A stretch of 64,000 nucleotides of DNA, taken from contig OZ252242.1 of assembly GCA_965249595.1 (NCBI GenBank), positions 248,001 to 312,000 on the forward strand, read 5' to 3'. The DNA comes from VXNJ01 sp965249595. Its GTDB lineage: Bacteria; Chloroflexota; UBA11872; VXNJ01. Both the position numbers and the translations under genes were made by a program. Under the pieces are notes generated by a model. It did not search any database, had not been told where the DNA came from, and worked only from the letters and a program-made list of their open reading frames with translations. Positions within the stretch are counted from its first letter, which is position 1; each line of letters opens with the position of its first letter. Below, piece by piece: positions 1 through 9,089 of this stretch.

Positions 1-1068
1 GACGCCCGCTACGTAACCCTTTCGGCCGTCTCCAGCGGAGTTGCCGACCTGCGCAAGACCATCGCCGGCGCCGAGATCGGGCGTCGCGAATTACGGTCCC
101 GCACGCTGCTCTTCATTGACGAGATCCATCGTTTCAACAAGGCCCAGCAGGACGCCGTTCTACCCGCCGTCGAGGACGGCACGATCATCCTGATCGGCGC
201 AACAACCGAGAACCCCTCCTTCGAAGTTATCGCCCCGCTGCTCAGTCGCGCCCGCGTCTTCAGGCTCGAACCGCTCGGCCAGGACGACATCGCGGTGCTG
301 TTGCGCAGGGCGATCGCCGACGAACAGCGCGGGCTGGGACCGGATCAGCCCTGCATCGCGGATGCCGCCATAAACGCGCTGGCGACCTTCGGCGCCGGCG
401 ATGCGCGGGTCGCCCTCAACGCACTCGAAACCGCGGCCAGCTACGCTCGGGCCCGGGGACAAGCGCTTGATGTCGAGACCGTCACCACGGTCGTCCAGCG
501 GGCCCTGCCCTATGACAAGGGCGGCGACGCCCACTTCGACACCATCTCGGCCTTCATCAAGTCGGTGCGGGGCTCGGATCCGCAGGCCGCGGTCTACTGG
601 CTCGCCAGAATGATCGAGGCGGGCGAGGACCCGATGTTTATTGCTCGCCGGATCGTCATTCTTGCGGCCGAGGATGTCGGACTCGCCGATCCCCAGGCGC
701 TACCGATCGCCGTCGCCGCGCAACAGGCGACCCACCTGATCGGAATGCCCGAGTGCTCGCTCGTGCTTTCCGAAGCCGCTATCTATCTGGCGCGCGCGCC
801 CAAGAGCAACTCGTCGATGAAGGCCTACGCTGCTGCTGCCCGGGCGGTACGCGATCTGGGCGCGCTGCCGGTGCCACTGCACCTGCGAAACGCCGCAACC
901 GGGCTGATGGCCGCCCATGGCTACGGGAAGGGCTACCGGTACGCCCACGACTACGCGGCGGCGATCGCCCCCGACCAGCAGCATCTGCCTGATGATCTGC
1001 ATGATGCCGCGTTCTACGAGCCGACCGATCGCGACGCCAATCCCGAAACCAAGGACATGGACCGGTAA
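1..1068 (+). CDS. rarA: Replication-associated recombination protein A (RarA/MgsA), 5' end missing
   Basis: Clamp-loader-like AAA+ ATPase that acts at stalled replication forks. The frame is open from base 1, so the gene enters from outside the window: 355 codons are present, and about 80-90 N-terminal residues with Walker A are missing relative to the usual length of about 440. Visible are the Walker B segment LLFIDEIHRFNKAQQD (about bases 103-150), sensor 1 with GATTENPSFEV, and the C-terminal MgsA/RarA domain with the YRYAHDY and QHLPDDL segments typical of the family's end. Stop TAA is at 1066-1068. It is followed by 250 bases without a gene and then converges with the glycosyltransferase. 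Family assignment is secure. Confidence 0.93.
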   Translation, partial: DARYVTLSAVSSGVADLRKTIAGAEIGRRELRSRTLLFIDEIHRFNKAQQDAVLPAVEDGTIILIGATTENPSFEVIAPLLSRARVFRLEPLGQDDIAVLLRRAIADEQRGLGPDQPCIADAAINALATFGAGDARVALNALETAASYARARGQALDVETVTTVVQRALPYDKGGDAHFDTISAFIKSVRGSDPQAAVYWLARMIEAGEDPMFIARRIVILAAEDVGLADPQALPIAVAAQQATHLIGMPECSLVLSEAAIYLARAPKSNSSMKAYAAAARAVRDLGALPVPLHLRNAATGLMAAHGYGKGYRYAHDYAAAIAPDQQHLPDDLHDAAFYEPTDRDANPETKDMDR

Positions 1069-1141
1069 ACCTGCGGCGATCGCTCGAATCCGATTCTGTC
1101 GGCACCATGCGCCGGCAGAAGTTGGAGCGCTGGACGGTTTG

Positions 1142-1160
1142 CGGGCAGATTGTCTGCCCG
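1142..1160. terminator. Hairpin between convergent rarA and glycosyltransferase genes
   Basis: A perfect 8-bp stem (CGGGCAGA/TCTGCCCG) with a 3-base TTG loop lies in the 250-base gap between two genes that converge. There is no T-run on either strand, so it may be a bidirectional terminator or only a chance hairpin. Nothing else recognisable is seen between 1069 and 1318. Confidence 0.3.
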
Positions 1161-1318
1161 GGCACCCGGTCCAAGGTCCTGAGGGCTATTGCGGCTCTTG
1201 GCGGTTGATGGGGACGATTCCGGCAGCGCCTGCATCGACGCCCTGTCGCGTTGCAGTCAATTCAAAGTCCGCCGGTTAATTCCTGCTGGCCTGCAAAAGG
1301 TCGCCGTTGGACACATCC

Positions 1319-2542
1319 CTAACTGGCAATGACCCGTTGGTATACACGCTCAAGGCTGCGAGCGGCGCTGTCGGGCGACAAATCCCCACTGATGCGCATC
1401 CGGCTGTAGTGATCGACATCGCGCCGCCGCGGCTGTTCGATCAGCTCGCCGATTGCTCCCGCCAACTGCCGGGGACCGGCCGATGGCGGGAGCAGGCGCC
1501 CGTTGCGGCCGGGCATAACGTAAGTCGGCGCCTCGCCAACGTTATGGGCCACAACCGGCAGCCCGACCACCAACAGATCGACGAATCGAATCGGGCAGGC
1601 CGCCGCATTGACCGGAGTGTCCAGCGCCGGCAGGCAGGCGACGTCACAACTGGCCAGGATTGCCGGAAGCAAATCCCGCTCAACCCAGCCTAGGTGCAGG
1701 ACATCATCGGTGACGCCGGACCGATTAAGTACGCCGCGCAGGCGATCGGATTCAGATTGACCGCCATCTCCCAAGACCACGATTCGGGTTCCCGGCAAGG
1801 TGGTCCGTATCGCTTCGATCAGTGCTGCATAGGAATCGACCGGGTACTCCGCAAATCGGGTGTAGAAAAGAACAACTTTTTGGTCCAGGTCTAAGCCCAG
1901 CGCCTTGCGGCCGCTCGTGCGCAGATCCTCGCGCGCCCAATCGTGATAGCGTTCCTGATCGTAAAAATTGGCGACTTTGGTTTGCAGTTGGGTTCGGCCG
2001 AGCCGCTCTAACAGGCGGTTACTGGCAGCGGTCACCGCGTCGTTGGTTCGCAGGTAGACCTGCTCCTGCAATCTGCCCCAAGCGCGCCGCAGCGAGGACG
2101 GGAATTTTAGAGGTGACCATGCCTCCGGGCCCTCCCAGGCGTCAGTGTCCAATATCACCGCCGGGGCTGCCCGAATTGCCCAGAGCAGGGCCAGCGCCAG
2201 GCCGGTGGCACCGGTGGGTTTGAAGATGTGGATCGCATCGTAATCACCCGTCGCCAAGCGCCAGAATCCGCCCAGCGCCAGACCCACCTGATACAGCGGT
2301 CGTCGGAAGGGCGATGTCGGACCCCGACCGGTTCCTGGCAGCGCGACGAAGTTCAATGTCTGATTCGCCGCCGATCCGGTCAATCGATCGTTCGTTAGTG
2401 GGTCGGCCGGGCCGGGCAGAAACACGTCGACCTGATGTCCACTGGCAGCCAGGGCCCGGGCCATCGGTAATACGCGGCCCGAGGTGGTACCGCCCGGGCC
2501 GACCGGGGTGGGGGCCAAGATTCCTATGCGCAAATTAGGCAT
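1319..2542 (-). CDS. Glycosyltransferase, GT4-like (GT-B fold)
   Basis: Probable sugar transferase of 407 residues. The N-terminus (LRIGILAPTPVGPGGTTSG) is the usual acceptor-side Rossmann start of GT4 enzymes. The C-terminal half has the donor-side pattern with CDVACLPALDTP, LLVVGLPVVA and the EAPTYVMPGRNGRLLPP segment, matching the E-x-P...G.nG.L motif. The start ATG overlaps the stop of the upstream YfhO-like gene by 8 bases, so the two are probably translated together and may act in one pathway, for example glycan or lipid-linked sugar assembly. Donor and acceptor cannot be read from the sequence. It could belong to cell-envelope or compatible-solute glycosylation. Confidence 0.8.
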   Translation of the reverse strand: MPNLRIGILAPTPVGPGGTTSGRVLPMARALAASGHQVDVFLPGPADPLTNDRLTGSAANQTLNFVALPGTGRGPTSPFRRPLYQVGLALGGFWRLATGDYDAIHIFKPTGATGLALALLWAIRAAPAVILDTDAWEGPEAWSPLKFPSSLRRAWGRLQEQVYLRTNDAVTAASNRLLERLGRTQLQTKVANFYDQERYHDWAREDLRTSGRKALGLDLDQKVVLFYTRFAEYPVDSYAALIEAIRTTLPGTRIVVLGDGGQSESDRLRGVLNRSGVTDDVLHLGWVERDLLPAILASCDVACLPALDTPVNAAACPIRFVDLLVVGLPVVAHNVGEAPTYVMPGRNGRLLPPSAGPRQLAGAIGELIEQPRRRDVDHYSRMRISGDLSPDSAARSLERVYQRVIAS

Positions 2543-5306
2543 GACGTCGACGCGAACGCCAAAGGCCGGCGGCGAACAGCAATACCGTTAACACCCCGGC
2601 GACGCCGGCGACGATAGTGCCAGCCATCAGGCGCGGTTCCTCATATTCGAACCGGACCAGAGAGGCGTCCACCGGCACTTCGACGGATAGGAACATCTCG
2701 TCGGCCGGATTAACTTCCACTGCTTCCTCCCCAATAAATGCCTGCCAACCCCCGTAATAAGTCTGACGCAGGACGAGATTACCGCCGCCATCTTCCACAG
2801 CGATGACCACCCTCTCCGCCGCGGCGCTTATCACCGTAGCGCCGTTGATGACCGGGAAGCCGCCGCGCATCAATACCGCCGGCGGTTCAGGGAGCAATTG
2901 CCGGTAGATTCTCAATGAGCCAATCTCATCGACTTGGAATGTCGGGCCGCTGACGATTCCTGCCTTGTCGGCGGTCAGACCGGCCAGCGGTAGCGAACGG
3001 ATCGAATCGCCGTCGATTAAGGCCAGACCCAGTATTTCAAGCGGCGCTTCCGCCGACACTGCCAGCGAGGAAATCACATTCGGCGTGGGCAGGGTTATGA
3101 ATTCGACCACCGAATCAAGAATTACCGGCGCGCTGTCGGGCGATGCCAGCGGCCCCACCTCGGTGGCCGCCTTATTTGTGCGAATTGGCGTCCCCAGACC
3201 ATCTAGGAAGCCGGCGTCAACTACGGTATCGGACTCGCCCGCCACCACCACCGTGGCCAACGGTCCGCTCGCCGACGTTCGCACCGCCAACGCAAGTGAA
3301 TCGATGGATGCCGGTGGATCGACCCGCAGATTCAGTCGCCCGCCGGCTGAAATTGCAACCGATGCATCGGAGTTGATCGCAACCGGCTGTCCGCTTGGGT
3401 CCTGGGTTCGGACGTCGGAGTAGTCGTCCGCAATTACCACCGAAGTACCCAGCGCTGAGAGCAATTGTGGCGACGGGAATTGGCCACGAATGACAAACTC
3501 GTGCTGCAGCAGGGAATCCTCCTTGCCCGGTCTAGGTTCTAAAAAGCGGTCGCGGTAGGCGACGTAGGAACCCAGCGGCAGCAGTCCGCCATCGAATCCA
3601 TCGGCGCTGGGGACGGAGAAGGCCGAAGACTGATTGGGCGAAAGCGAATCCCGGTTCTTTATCACCGTGGCGTAGGCACCAAGCACGGTCGGGCCGTAGT
3701 GCTGAAATGGTTGGTAAATTTCTTGCTGGAATCGTTGGGCGTCGACGGAATAGAAAACGTCAACTATTGAGAGCGTGCGCGGGGCGGACGGGCCACGCTC
3801 CAGTCGCTCGACAACCGGGCCCGGCTCGGTGTAGGCATCCGGCGGAATCGCCAGCTTGTTCATATCCAATGGCTGCTGGGCCAATAGCAACTCGGCAGCA
3901 ACCAAGACGGGCAGACCAATTCGGGCCAGACCTTCCCCGCTGGCGCAGTTGCGGAGGGTGATGAAACCGGCGGCGGCGGCGGCAAGCCAGGCCACCAGGG
4001 TCAAATCCGAAACCGCACCGGTACCCCAGCTGGTAAATGCGAGAACGAATATCGCGGCGCCGATTAGGGCCAGGGCTCGCCCGGCCCCGGCGTACCAGGT
4101 CGCCCGCGAGATGTGAACGGCACGATCGGTGCCGATCGCGGCCAGCGCGCTTAGCGAGAAAGTCGTTAACAATAACCATCGGGCAGGGACCCTAAATTGA
4201 TCAAATCCGGGCAATTCGTCTGAGAGTAACCCAAATAACGGGGTGGTCAATCCAAGTGCAATCCAGACTCCCAGCACACTTAAGCCCAGAAACAAGAACC
4301 CCTCAGACCGGCGCTGTTTGTCAAGCAATGCGAGGGCCGCCAGGAGGATCGTGATCACCCCGACATAAGAGACAAACTCCTCGCTGAACGGTCGCTCGAC
4401 AAACGTCGGCAGCAGCGCCGACCCAATCAATTCCTTGGGCAAGGCAAATGCGTTTTGATGCCAGATCGGCAAGCCTTCGGCGCGCAGCGAAAGCGACCGC
4501 AAAGTCAATCCCGGCAGCAATTGGGCGGCGCTCAATCCCAGACCCAAGGCCGCTGCGACCACAAATGCCCCCAATGCCCGGGCCAAGCCGGGTAAGGCCT
4601 CCGCGCCGGAGACGATTGATATTCGAAAGATTCGGGCCGTTAGATAGAGGCCGGTCAGGGCCAGTGAAATGTACTGCGCCTGCGGGTGACCGGCCAGATA
4701 TTGCAATGCGAACAGCACCGCCAATATCGCGGTCGTCGTCAGCTGCGGTCGCGCCAGCAGGCGGTCAACGCAGAGGAGGATCAACGGCAACCAGGCCAGC
4801 ACTGCCAGTTGGTTTGGCAGTCCCATCCGGGCGGCCAGGTAACCGCCCAGAGCGAACGCCATCGCACCAACTAAGGCACCCAGCCACCCGGTTCGCAGGG
4901 CCCGACGGCAGAAGGCCATCATCCCTAGCCCGGCGATGTAGGTGTGCAGTACCAGGCCGGAGGTCAGAACCGCGATCGGCTCCGCCCACGACAGGGCCAG
5001 GTTGACTGGATAGAGGACAGCCGTTTGCGGGTTGGCCAAAAATGGAACCCCCAGCAAACGATACGGATCCCAGAGCGGCAAACGGCCGTCGGCCAAGGCG
5101 GCGTAGAGGTGGGTCAGGTTGGCCAGGGCGTAGTTTTGCAGGTCGCTGCCGCCAGGGGCCAACCCCTCAAATAGGAAGCGCCGAAAAAACAGCGCCAATA
5201 CGACCGTAAAAGCGGCGATCGCCAGCACGCCGGGTCTGTCAGCGGCAGCGGCCGGCAGGTTACCCAGCACCGCGCGCACCCGGTCGCCCCGGCGCAAGTT
5301 GGCCAT
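2535..5306 (-). CDS. YfhO-like polytopic membrane protein
   Basis: Large integral membrane protein of 923 residues, similar in layout to the YfhO/GT-C-like family. The first half has many hydrophobic segments and the early APGGSDL...LPLWDPYRLLGVPFLANPQTAVLYP stretch that marks YfhO proteins. The C-terminal half is a soluble, beta-rich extracytoplasmic domain, followed by one last membrane span and a basic tail (WRSRRRHA). In Firmicutes YfhO takes part in glycosylation of lipoteichoic acid; that role here is inference. A TTG codon lies directly before ATG 5306; I chose ATG. It overlaps the glycosyltransferase by 8 bases and lies 15 bases after pdtaR, so the three may be one minus-strand operon. 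Confidence 0.78.
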   Translation of the reverse strand: MANLRRGDRVRAVLGNLPAAAADRPGVLAIAAFTVVLALFFRRFLFEGLAPGGSDLQNYALANLTHLYAALADGRLPLWDPYRLLGVPFLANPQTAVLYPVNLALSWAEPIAVLTSGLVLHTYIAGLGMMAFCRRALRTGWLGALVGAMAFALGGYLAARMGLPNQLAVLAWLPLILLCVDRLLARPQLTTTAILAVLFALQYLAGHPQAQYISLALTGLYLTARIFRISIVSGAEALPGLARALGAFVVAAALGLGLSAAQLLPGLTLRSLSLRAEGLPIWHQNAFALPKELIGSALLPTFVERPFSEEFVSYVGVITILLAALALLDKQRRSEGFLFLGLSVLGVWIALGLTTPLFGLLSDELPGFDQFRVPARWLLLTTFSLSALAAIGTDRAVHISRATWYAGAGRALALIGAAIFVLAFTSWGTGAVSDLTLVAWLAAAAAGFITLRNCASGEGLARIGLPVLVAAELLLAQQPLDMNKLAIPPDAYTEPGPVVERLERGPSAPRTLSIVDVFYSVDAQRFQQEIYQPFQHYGPTVLGAYATVIKNRDSLSPNQSSAFSVPSADGFDGGLLPLGSYVAYRDRFLEPRPGKEDSLLQHEFVIRGQFPSPQLLSALGTSVVIADDYSDVRTQDPSGQPVAINSDASVAISAGGRLNLRVDPPASIDSLALAVRTSASGPLATVVVAGESDTVVDAGFLDGLGTPIRTNKAATEVGPLASPDSAPVILDSVVEFITLPTPNVISSLAVSAEAPLEILGLALIDGDSIRSLPLAGLTADKAGIVSGPTFQVDEIGSLRIYRQLLPEPPAVLMRGGFPVINGATVISAAAERVVIAVEDGGGNLVLRQTYYGGWQAFIGEEAVEVNPADEMFLSVEVPVDASLVRFEYEEPRLMAGTIVAGVAGVLTVLLFAAGLWRSRRRHA

Positions 5307-5321
5307 CAAACTTTGCGTGGT

Positions 5322-5933
5322 CTAGAGGTTGTCAGCCAGCAGCAGGGCCTTGGCCACCTGCTTCATGGGAATCCGGCGATCCATACTCAGCCGCTGAATG
5401 CGCTGGAAGGCATCCTGTTCGGTTATCGAGTGTTTGTTCATCAACAGCCCCTTAGCGCGCTCAATCAACTTGCGCGTCTCAAGGCGCTCGTTTAGATCAG
5501 TGACCTCTTTAGCCAGGAGGCGAAATTCGCGAAAGCGTGACACCGCCACGCCAATTGCCGGCACCAAGTCGTTGTCACGAATCGGTTTGAGCACGTAGGC
5601 CATCACTCCGGCACCGACCGCCTGCTCGACCAATTCGAAGTCGGAAAACGCCGTCACCAGTACCACCGGGGCCACCGATTCGCGCGTGAGTAGGTCGGCC
5701 GCCGCAATCCCGTCGAGGATCGGCATCTTGATATCCATCACCACGACATCGGGTTTGGTTTCGCGGGCGATGTTGACTGCAGTCTGGCCATCGGCCACAT
5801 CGGCGATGATGCGATGGCCCATGTTCTCCAGCCGCTCGCGCAGATCGATCCGAATGATCGTCTCATCCTCGGCGAGCAATATTCGAAGCGCTGACGGTGA
5901 CGGGCTTGGGCGGTCTTGGCTCATCTGATCCAT
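5322..5933 (-). CDS. pdtaR: Response regulator with ANTAR RNA-binding domain (PdtaR-like)
   Basis: Two-component regulator of 203 residues that probably controls transcription termination by binding RNA. The N-terminal receiver domain has the acidic pair AEDE, the phospho-acceptor Asp in VVMDIKMP, the Thr in VLVTAFS and the Lys in YVLKPI. A short coiled link (LNERLETRKLIERAKGLL) leads to a C-terminal ANTAR domain with the family pattern ending MDRRIPMKQVAKALLLA. The whole protein follows mycobacterial PdtaR closely. The histidine kinase partner (PdtaS type) is not in this window. ATG 5933 and ATG 5924 are both possible starts; neither has a strong ribosome site. It diverges from dnaN, with a perfect hairpin between them that could be a target. 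Confidence 0.9.
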   Translation of the reverse strand: MDQMSQDRPSPSPSALRILLAEDETIIRIDLRERLENMGHRIIADVADGQTAVNIARETKPDVVVMDIKMPILDGIAAADLLTRESVAPVVLVTAFSDFELVEQAVGAGVMAYVLKPIRDNDLVPAIGVAVSRFREFRLLAKEVTDLNERLETRKLIERAKGLLMNKHSITEQDAFQRIQRLSMDRRIPMKQVAKALLLADNL

Positions 5934-5963
5934 CTGGCGCCAAATTAGTGCGAAGTCATTCTA

Positions 5964-5997
5964 TTGACGCACGCCGCCTTCTGGCGGCGTGCGTCAA
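5964..5997. promoter_or_regulatory. Perfect 15-bp inverted repeat between pdtaR and dnaN
   Basis: Arms 5964-5978 and 5983-5997 are exactly complementary and flank a 4-base loop (TTCT on +, AGAA on -). It lies in the shared intergenic region, 30 bases upstream of the pdtaR ATG and 60 bases before the dnaN start. In dnaN RNA it would form a very stable 5'-leader hairpin. No T-run follows, so it is not a classical terminator. It could be an ANTAR antitermination site, a protein operator or a replication-linked site; none is proven. Confidence 0.6.
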
Positions 5998-6057
5998 GCG
6001 CCGCCATTCGCGACAGATAATAATTGCAGCCACAAGATATTTGCCCTGGAGGCTCGT

Positions 6058-7194
6058 TTGAAAATCAGCTGTCCGCGAGATTTGTTAGCCGACGCCCTAA
6101 GTACGATCTCGCGTGCCGTTGCCACTCGTGGGGCGTTGCCGGTTCTGGCCAATATCCTGCTGCGCGCTGAAGATGGTCAGTTGTCGTTAGCAGCCACCAA
6201 TACCGAGGTGGCAATGACCCAGACGCTGCCCTGCCAAGTTGATTCGCCCGGCTCCATCACGGTGCCGGCACGGTTGTTGGTCGAATACGTCGCGACGTTG
6301 CCAGCCGGGGCGGCCGAAATTGAAACCGACGTCGAACGGCTGGAGCTAAAAATCAGCGCCAACCGCTCGGGATCAACATTCAAAGGCATTGATGCGGCCG
6401 ACTTTCCGCCCTTGCCCGAAGTGGGAGACGACGCGATCCTGACTGTCGATCCGGCCTTTCTCAAGCGAATGATCGACATGACCGTCGGCTGCTGCGGCGA
6501 CTCCTCGCGGCCGGTGCTAGCCGGCGTGTGCATAAGTATTCGACCGGACGAATTGGTCCTGGCGGCGGCCGACGGTTACCGCTTGGCGGTCAACCGCCTG
6601 GCCTGTGATACCGGCGTCGATGAGGTGATCGATGTGGTCGTACCGCAAGGGTCGATGCAGGAACTCTCCCGCGTCTTGGGAAATACCCGCGGCGATGTCG
6701 ACATCGCGATCGCCGGCGAACGTTCGCATATCCAGTTCGACACCGGCCGGGTGCGGCTAATATCCAACCTGATCGAAGAGCAATACCCCAATTTCGAGTC
6801 GCTAATCCCCAAAGAGCACGCAACCCGGATAGTTGTCAACCGACAAGAACTTGAAGACGCCGCCAAACGGGCGGCGATATTCGCCCGCAGCGGCTCGCGG
6901 ATCATTCAATTGGAAACCGAAGAACCGGAGACCTTGGTGGTGTCAGCTAACAGCGCCGAGGTCGGAAATCACGTGGAACGGCTGGCCGCTTCAATTGAGG
7001 GCGACGACGCCCTGGTGGCATTCAACACGCGATTTATGACCGACGTTGTTTCGCTAATTGGCAGCGCCGAAGCGGTCGAGATAAAACTATCCGGATCAAC
7101 CAATCCCGGCCTTTTTGCCGACCAAGCCGACGATAACGAGACTGACAAGAAGCGCTATTCGCAAGTGATCATGCCAATGCACGTGGCGCGCTAA
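6058..7194 (+). CDS. dnaN: DNA polymerase III beta subunit (sliding clamp)
   Basis: Ring-shaped clamp that tethers the replicative polymerase to DNA. The protein of 378 residues has the three-domain DnaN layout: an N-terminal MKISCPRDLLADAL, a middle section with FPPLPEVGDD and LVLAAADGYRLAVNRL, and a C-terminal end with the VIMPMHV segment typical of the family. The frame is open further upstream, but TTG 6058 gives the usual N-terminus and has a good ribosome site (GGAGG at 6048-6052). dnaA is not adjacent, unlike in many genomes, so this is not evidence of an origin. The neighbour on the other strand is pdtaR. Confidence 0.95.
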   Translation: MKISCPRDLLADALSTISRAVATRGALPVLANILLRAEDGQLSLAATNTEVAMTQTLPCQVDSPGSITVPARLLVEYVATLPAGAAEIETDVERLELKISANRSGSTFKGIDAADFPPLPEVGDDAILTVDPAFLKRMIDMTVGCCGDSSRPVLAGVCISIRPDELVLAAADGYRLAVNRLACDTGVDEVIDVVVPQGSMQELSRVLGNTRGDVDIAIAGERSHIQFDTGRVRLISNLIEEQYPNFESLIPKEHATRIVVNRQELEDAAKRAAIFARSGSRIIQLETEEPETLVVSANSAEVGNHVERLAASIEGDDALVAFNTRFMTDVVSLIGSAEAVEIKLSGSTNPGLFADQADDNETDKKRYSQVIMPMHVAR

Positions 7195-7248
7195 CAATCG
7201 TTTATTCGGTTGTGCGCCGCAAATGCAAGGGGCACATCAAGCGCTCAA

Positions 7249-8124
7249 TTAAGCCGCCAGGTCGCGCCGCTGGAAGAACCAAACCGCGGCCAGCGGGCCA
7301 ACGATTGCGAACACGCCAAAAATGATGAACGGCGACCAGAACCAATCGAAGGATTCAAGGATCCGGCCAGGGTCGTAGTAATGGAACAGCGTATACGGTG
7401 CGATCCATTCCCAATCGGCCGAGATCTTTGACACGACATCCATTACGTATTGGGCAATCACGATCACCGCCAGGATCATCTGCGACCGCTGTGACGAAAG
7501 CGTGACCACCGAAAGCAGGATTCCGACACCGGCAAAAGCCGATCCAAACAGGCCCATGATTGCGCCCAGGTACAGGAAACGATTGACCGGCACCTCCAGG
7601 CCCTGGAGCAGCCCGCCAGCGGCCGCGAATCCGCCACAGACCAGGCCGATGATCAACAGCGGTACCAGCAACCCCAGGAATTTTGAAATTACGTAAACCC
7701 AGCGCGGCACCGGATTGGCCAGCACCATGTCCATCGTCCCGTTCTCAACCTCGCTGGCAACTTGTGATCCGGAGGCCACAAGAGCATAAATCACCAGGGC
7801 GATCCCAAACCAGGGGAAAAACTCAAACGACATGAACCCGGCATAGGTGATCTCGGTCGTACCGAGGATGTTGCTGCTCATTCCGAAGGCGGCCAGCATC
7901 TCAGGCGGGAATTCATTGAGGTACGAGGCGAGATCGATCCGCTCGACGATGGACGAATAGATCATGCCGATTGCGATCGCCAACAATCCGCCGGCCAGCG
8001 AATACCAAATCATGGCCGTGCGGCGGGTGCGCATCGATGAAATAAGGATCCCGCGGGCGGCAGCCCAACCGGCCCCGTTCATCGCCGGCAGGACTGCCCC
8101 GGCGGGGATCGGTTTGGTGCTCAT
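7249..8124 (-). CDS. ABC-2 type exporter, permease subunit
   Basis: Integral membrane subunit of 291 residues with about six hydrophobic segments and the ABC-2 permease pattern (SEVENGTMDMVLANPVPRWVYVISKF in the cytoplasmic linker region). Its ATG overlaps the stop of the ATPase gene by four bases (ATGA), so the two form an exporter of the antibiotic/lipid/Na+ efflux type. Substrate unknown. The N-terminal 25 residues are soluble and precede the first span. Confidence 0.85.
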   Translation of the reverse strand: MSTKPIPAGAVLPAMNGAGWAAARGILISSMRTRRTAMIWYSLAGGLLAIAIGMIYSSIVERIDLASYLNEFPPEMLAAFGMSSNILGTTEITYAGFMSFEFFPWFGIALVIYALVASGSQVASEVENGTMDMVLANPVPRWVYVISKFLGLLVPLLIIGLVCGGFAAAGGLLQGLEVPVNRFLYLGAIMGLFGSAFAGVGILLSVVTLSSQRSQMILAVIVIAQYVMDVVSKISADWEWIAPYTLFHYYDPGRILESFDWFWSPFIIFGVFAIVGPLAAVWFFQRRDLAA

Positions 8125-9038
8125 TCCGCTTCCCCATTCTGACCCTCATAAAAGTGCAAAAAGGTCTCTTCCAATGACGGTGATGATGATTCGATATCGG
8201 TTACTTCAAAGTTCGCCAGGGTTTTGACAAGCGAATCCATTCCGGCGGTTACGGCAAACGTAACCGTATCGGCTGAGGCCTCCGTCACCGCGACACCCTC
8301 GATCGACGCAAAGTTTGCCGGATCGACCGGCTGGCCAAATTGCACTGTAACCGGTTTGACAAGGCGCGATTTGAGATCGGCAATCCGATCGACGGTAACG
8401 ATTTGACCGCCGCGGATGAACGCCACTCGATCACAGAGTTCTTCGACCTCGGAGAGGACGTGGGATGAGAAAAACACGGTCGTCCCGCGGCCCGCCGCTT
8501 CACGCAAATACGCGTGCAGGGCCTGTTGGATCAAGGGGTCAAGGCCGCTGGTCGGTTCATCTAAGACAAGCAGCTGTGGATCCGATTGCATGGCCCCGAC
8601 CAATGCCAGCTTCTGCCGCATCCCGCGGGAGAACGATCCCACCCGACCGCGGGGATCCAGCTCCAACCGTTCCAACAATTCATCGCGCCGAGTCGACGTC
8701 CGGCCGGACAATGAAGCGAGCAGGTTTAGCGTCTGCCGCCCGCTTAGCTGATCGTAGAACGAGACCTCGCCAGGGAGATAGCCGGTCAGATTGCGGATCG
8801 CGATCGAGTCGGCGCGCGAGCCGTAGCCATGCACTTTGACAATCCCGCGCGTGGGCCGTATCAGATCCAGCATGACGCGGATGGCGGTCGATTTACCAGC
8901 GCCATTTGGTCCCAAAAACCCAAATATTTCGCCTGACGAAACCTGCAGATTGATGCCGTCGAGGGCCAGGGTCGAGCCATAGTACTTGGTGAGCGATTCA
9001 ATTTCAATCGCCGGTGCGAGAGTTGAAGGATCGTTCAT
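8121..9038 (-). CDS. ABC exporter, ATP-binding subunit
   Basis: Nucleotide-binding subunit of 305 residues that drives the downstream ABC-2 permease. Walker A GPNGAGKST is near residue 44, followed by a signature of the form FSRGMRQKLAL in place of LSGGQ, Walker B LLVLDEPTSGLDP and the switch His in FFSSHVLSE. The C-terminal 80 residues form the extra regulatory domain seen in DrrA/CcmA/NatA-like exporters. It is first in a two-gene minus-strand operon. Export of a lipid, peptide or drug is possible; nothing in the sequence decides this. Confidence 0.88.
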   Translation of the reverse strand: MNDPSTLAPAIEIESLTKYYGSTLALDGINLQVSSGEIFGFLGPNGAGKSTAIRVMLDLIRPTRGIVKVHGYGSRADSIAIRNLTGYLPGEVSFYDQLSGRQTLNLLASLSGRTSTRRDELLERLELDPRGRVGSFSRGMRQKLALVGAMQSDPQLLVLDEPTSGLDPLIQQALHAYLREAAGRGTTVFFSSHVLSEVEELCDRVAFIRGGQIVTVDRIADLKSRLVKPVTVQFGQPVDPANFASIEGVAVTEASADTVTFAVTAGMDSLVKTLANFEVTDIESSSPSLEETFLHFYEGQNGEAE

Positions 9039-9089
9039 GGTCGGATCATTGTCGACACCTCGCCCAAGAAAAGTTGAGCGTAGTTCACA

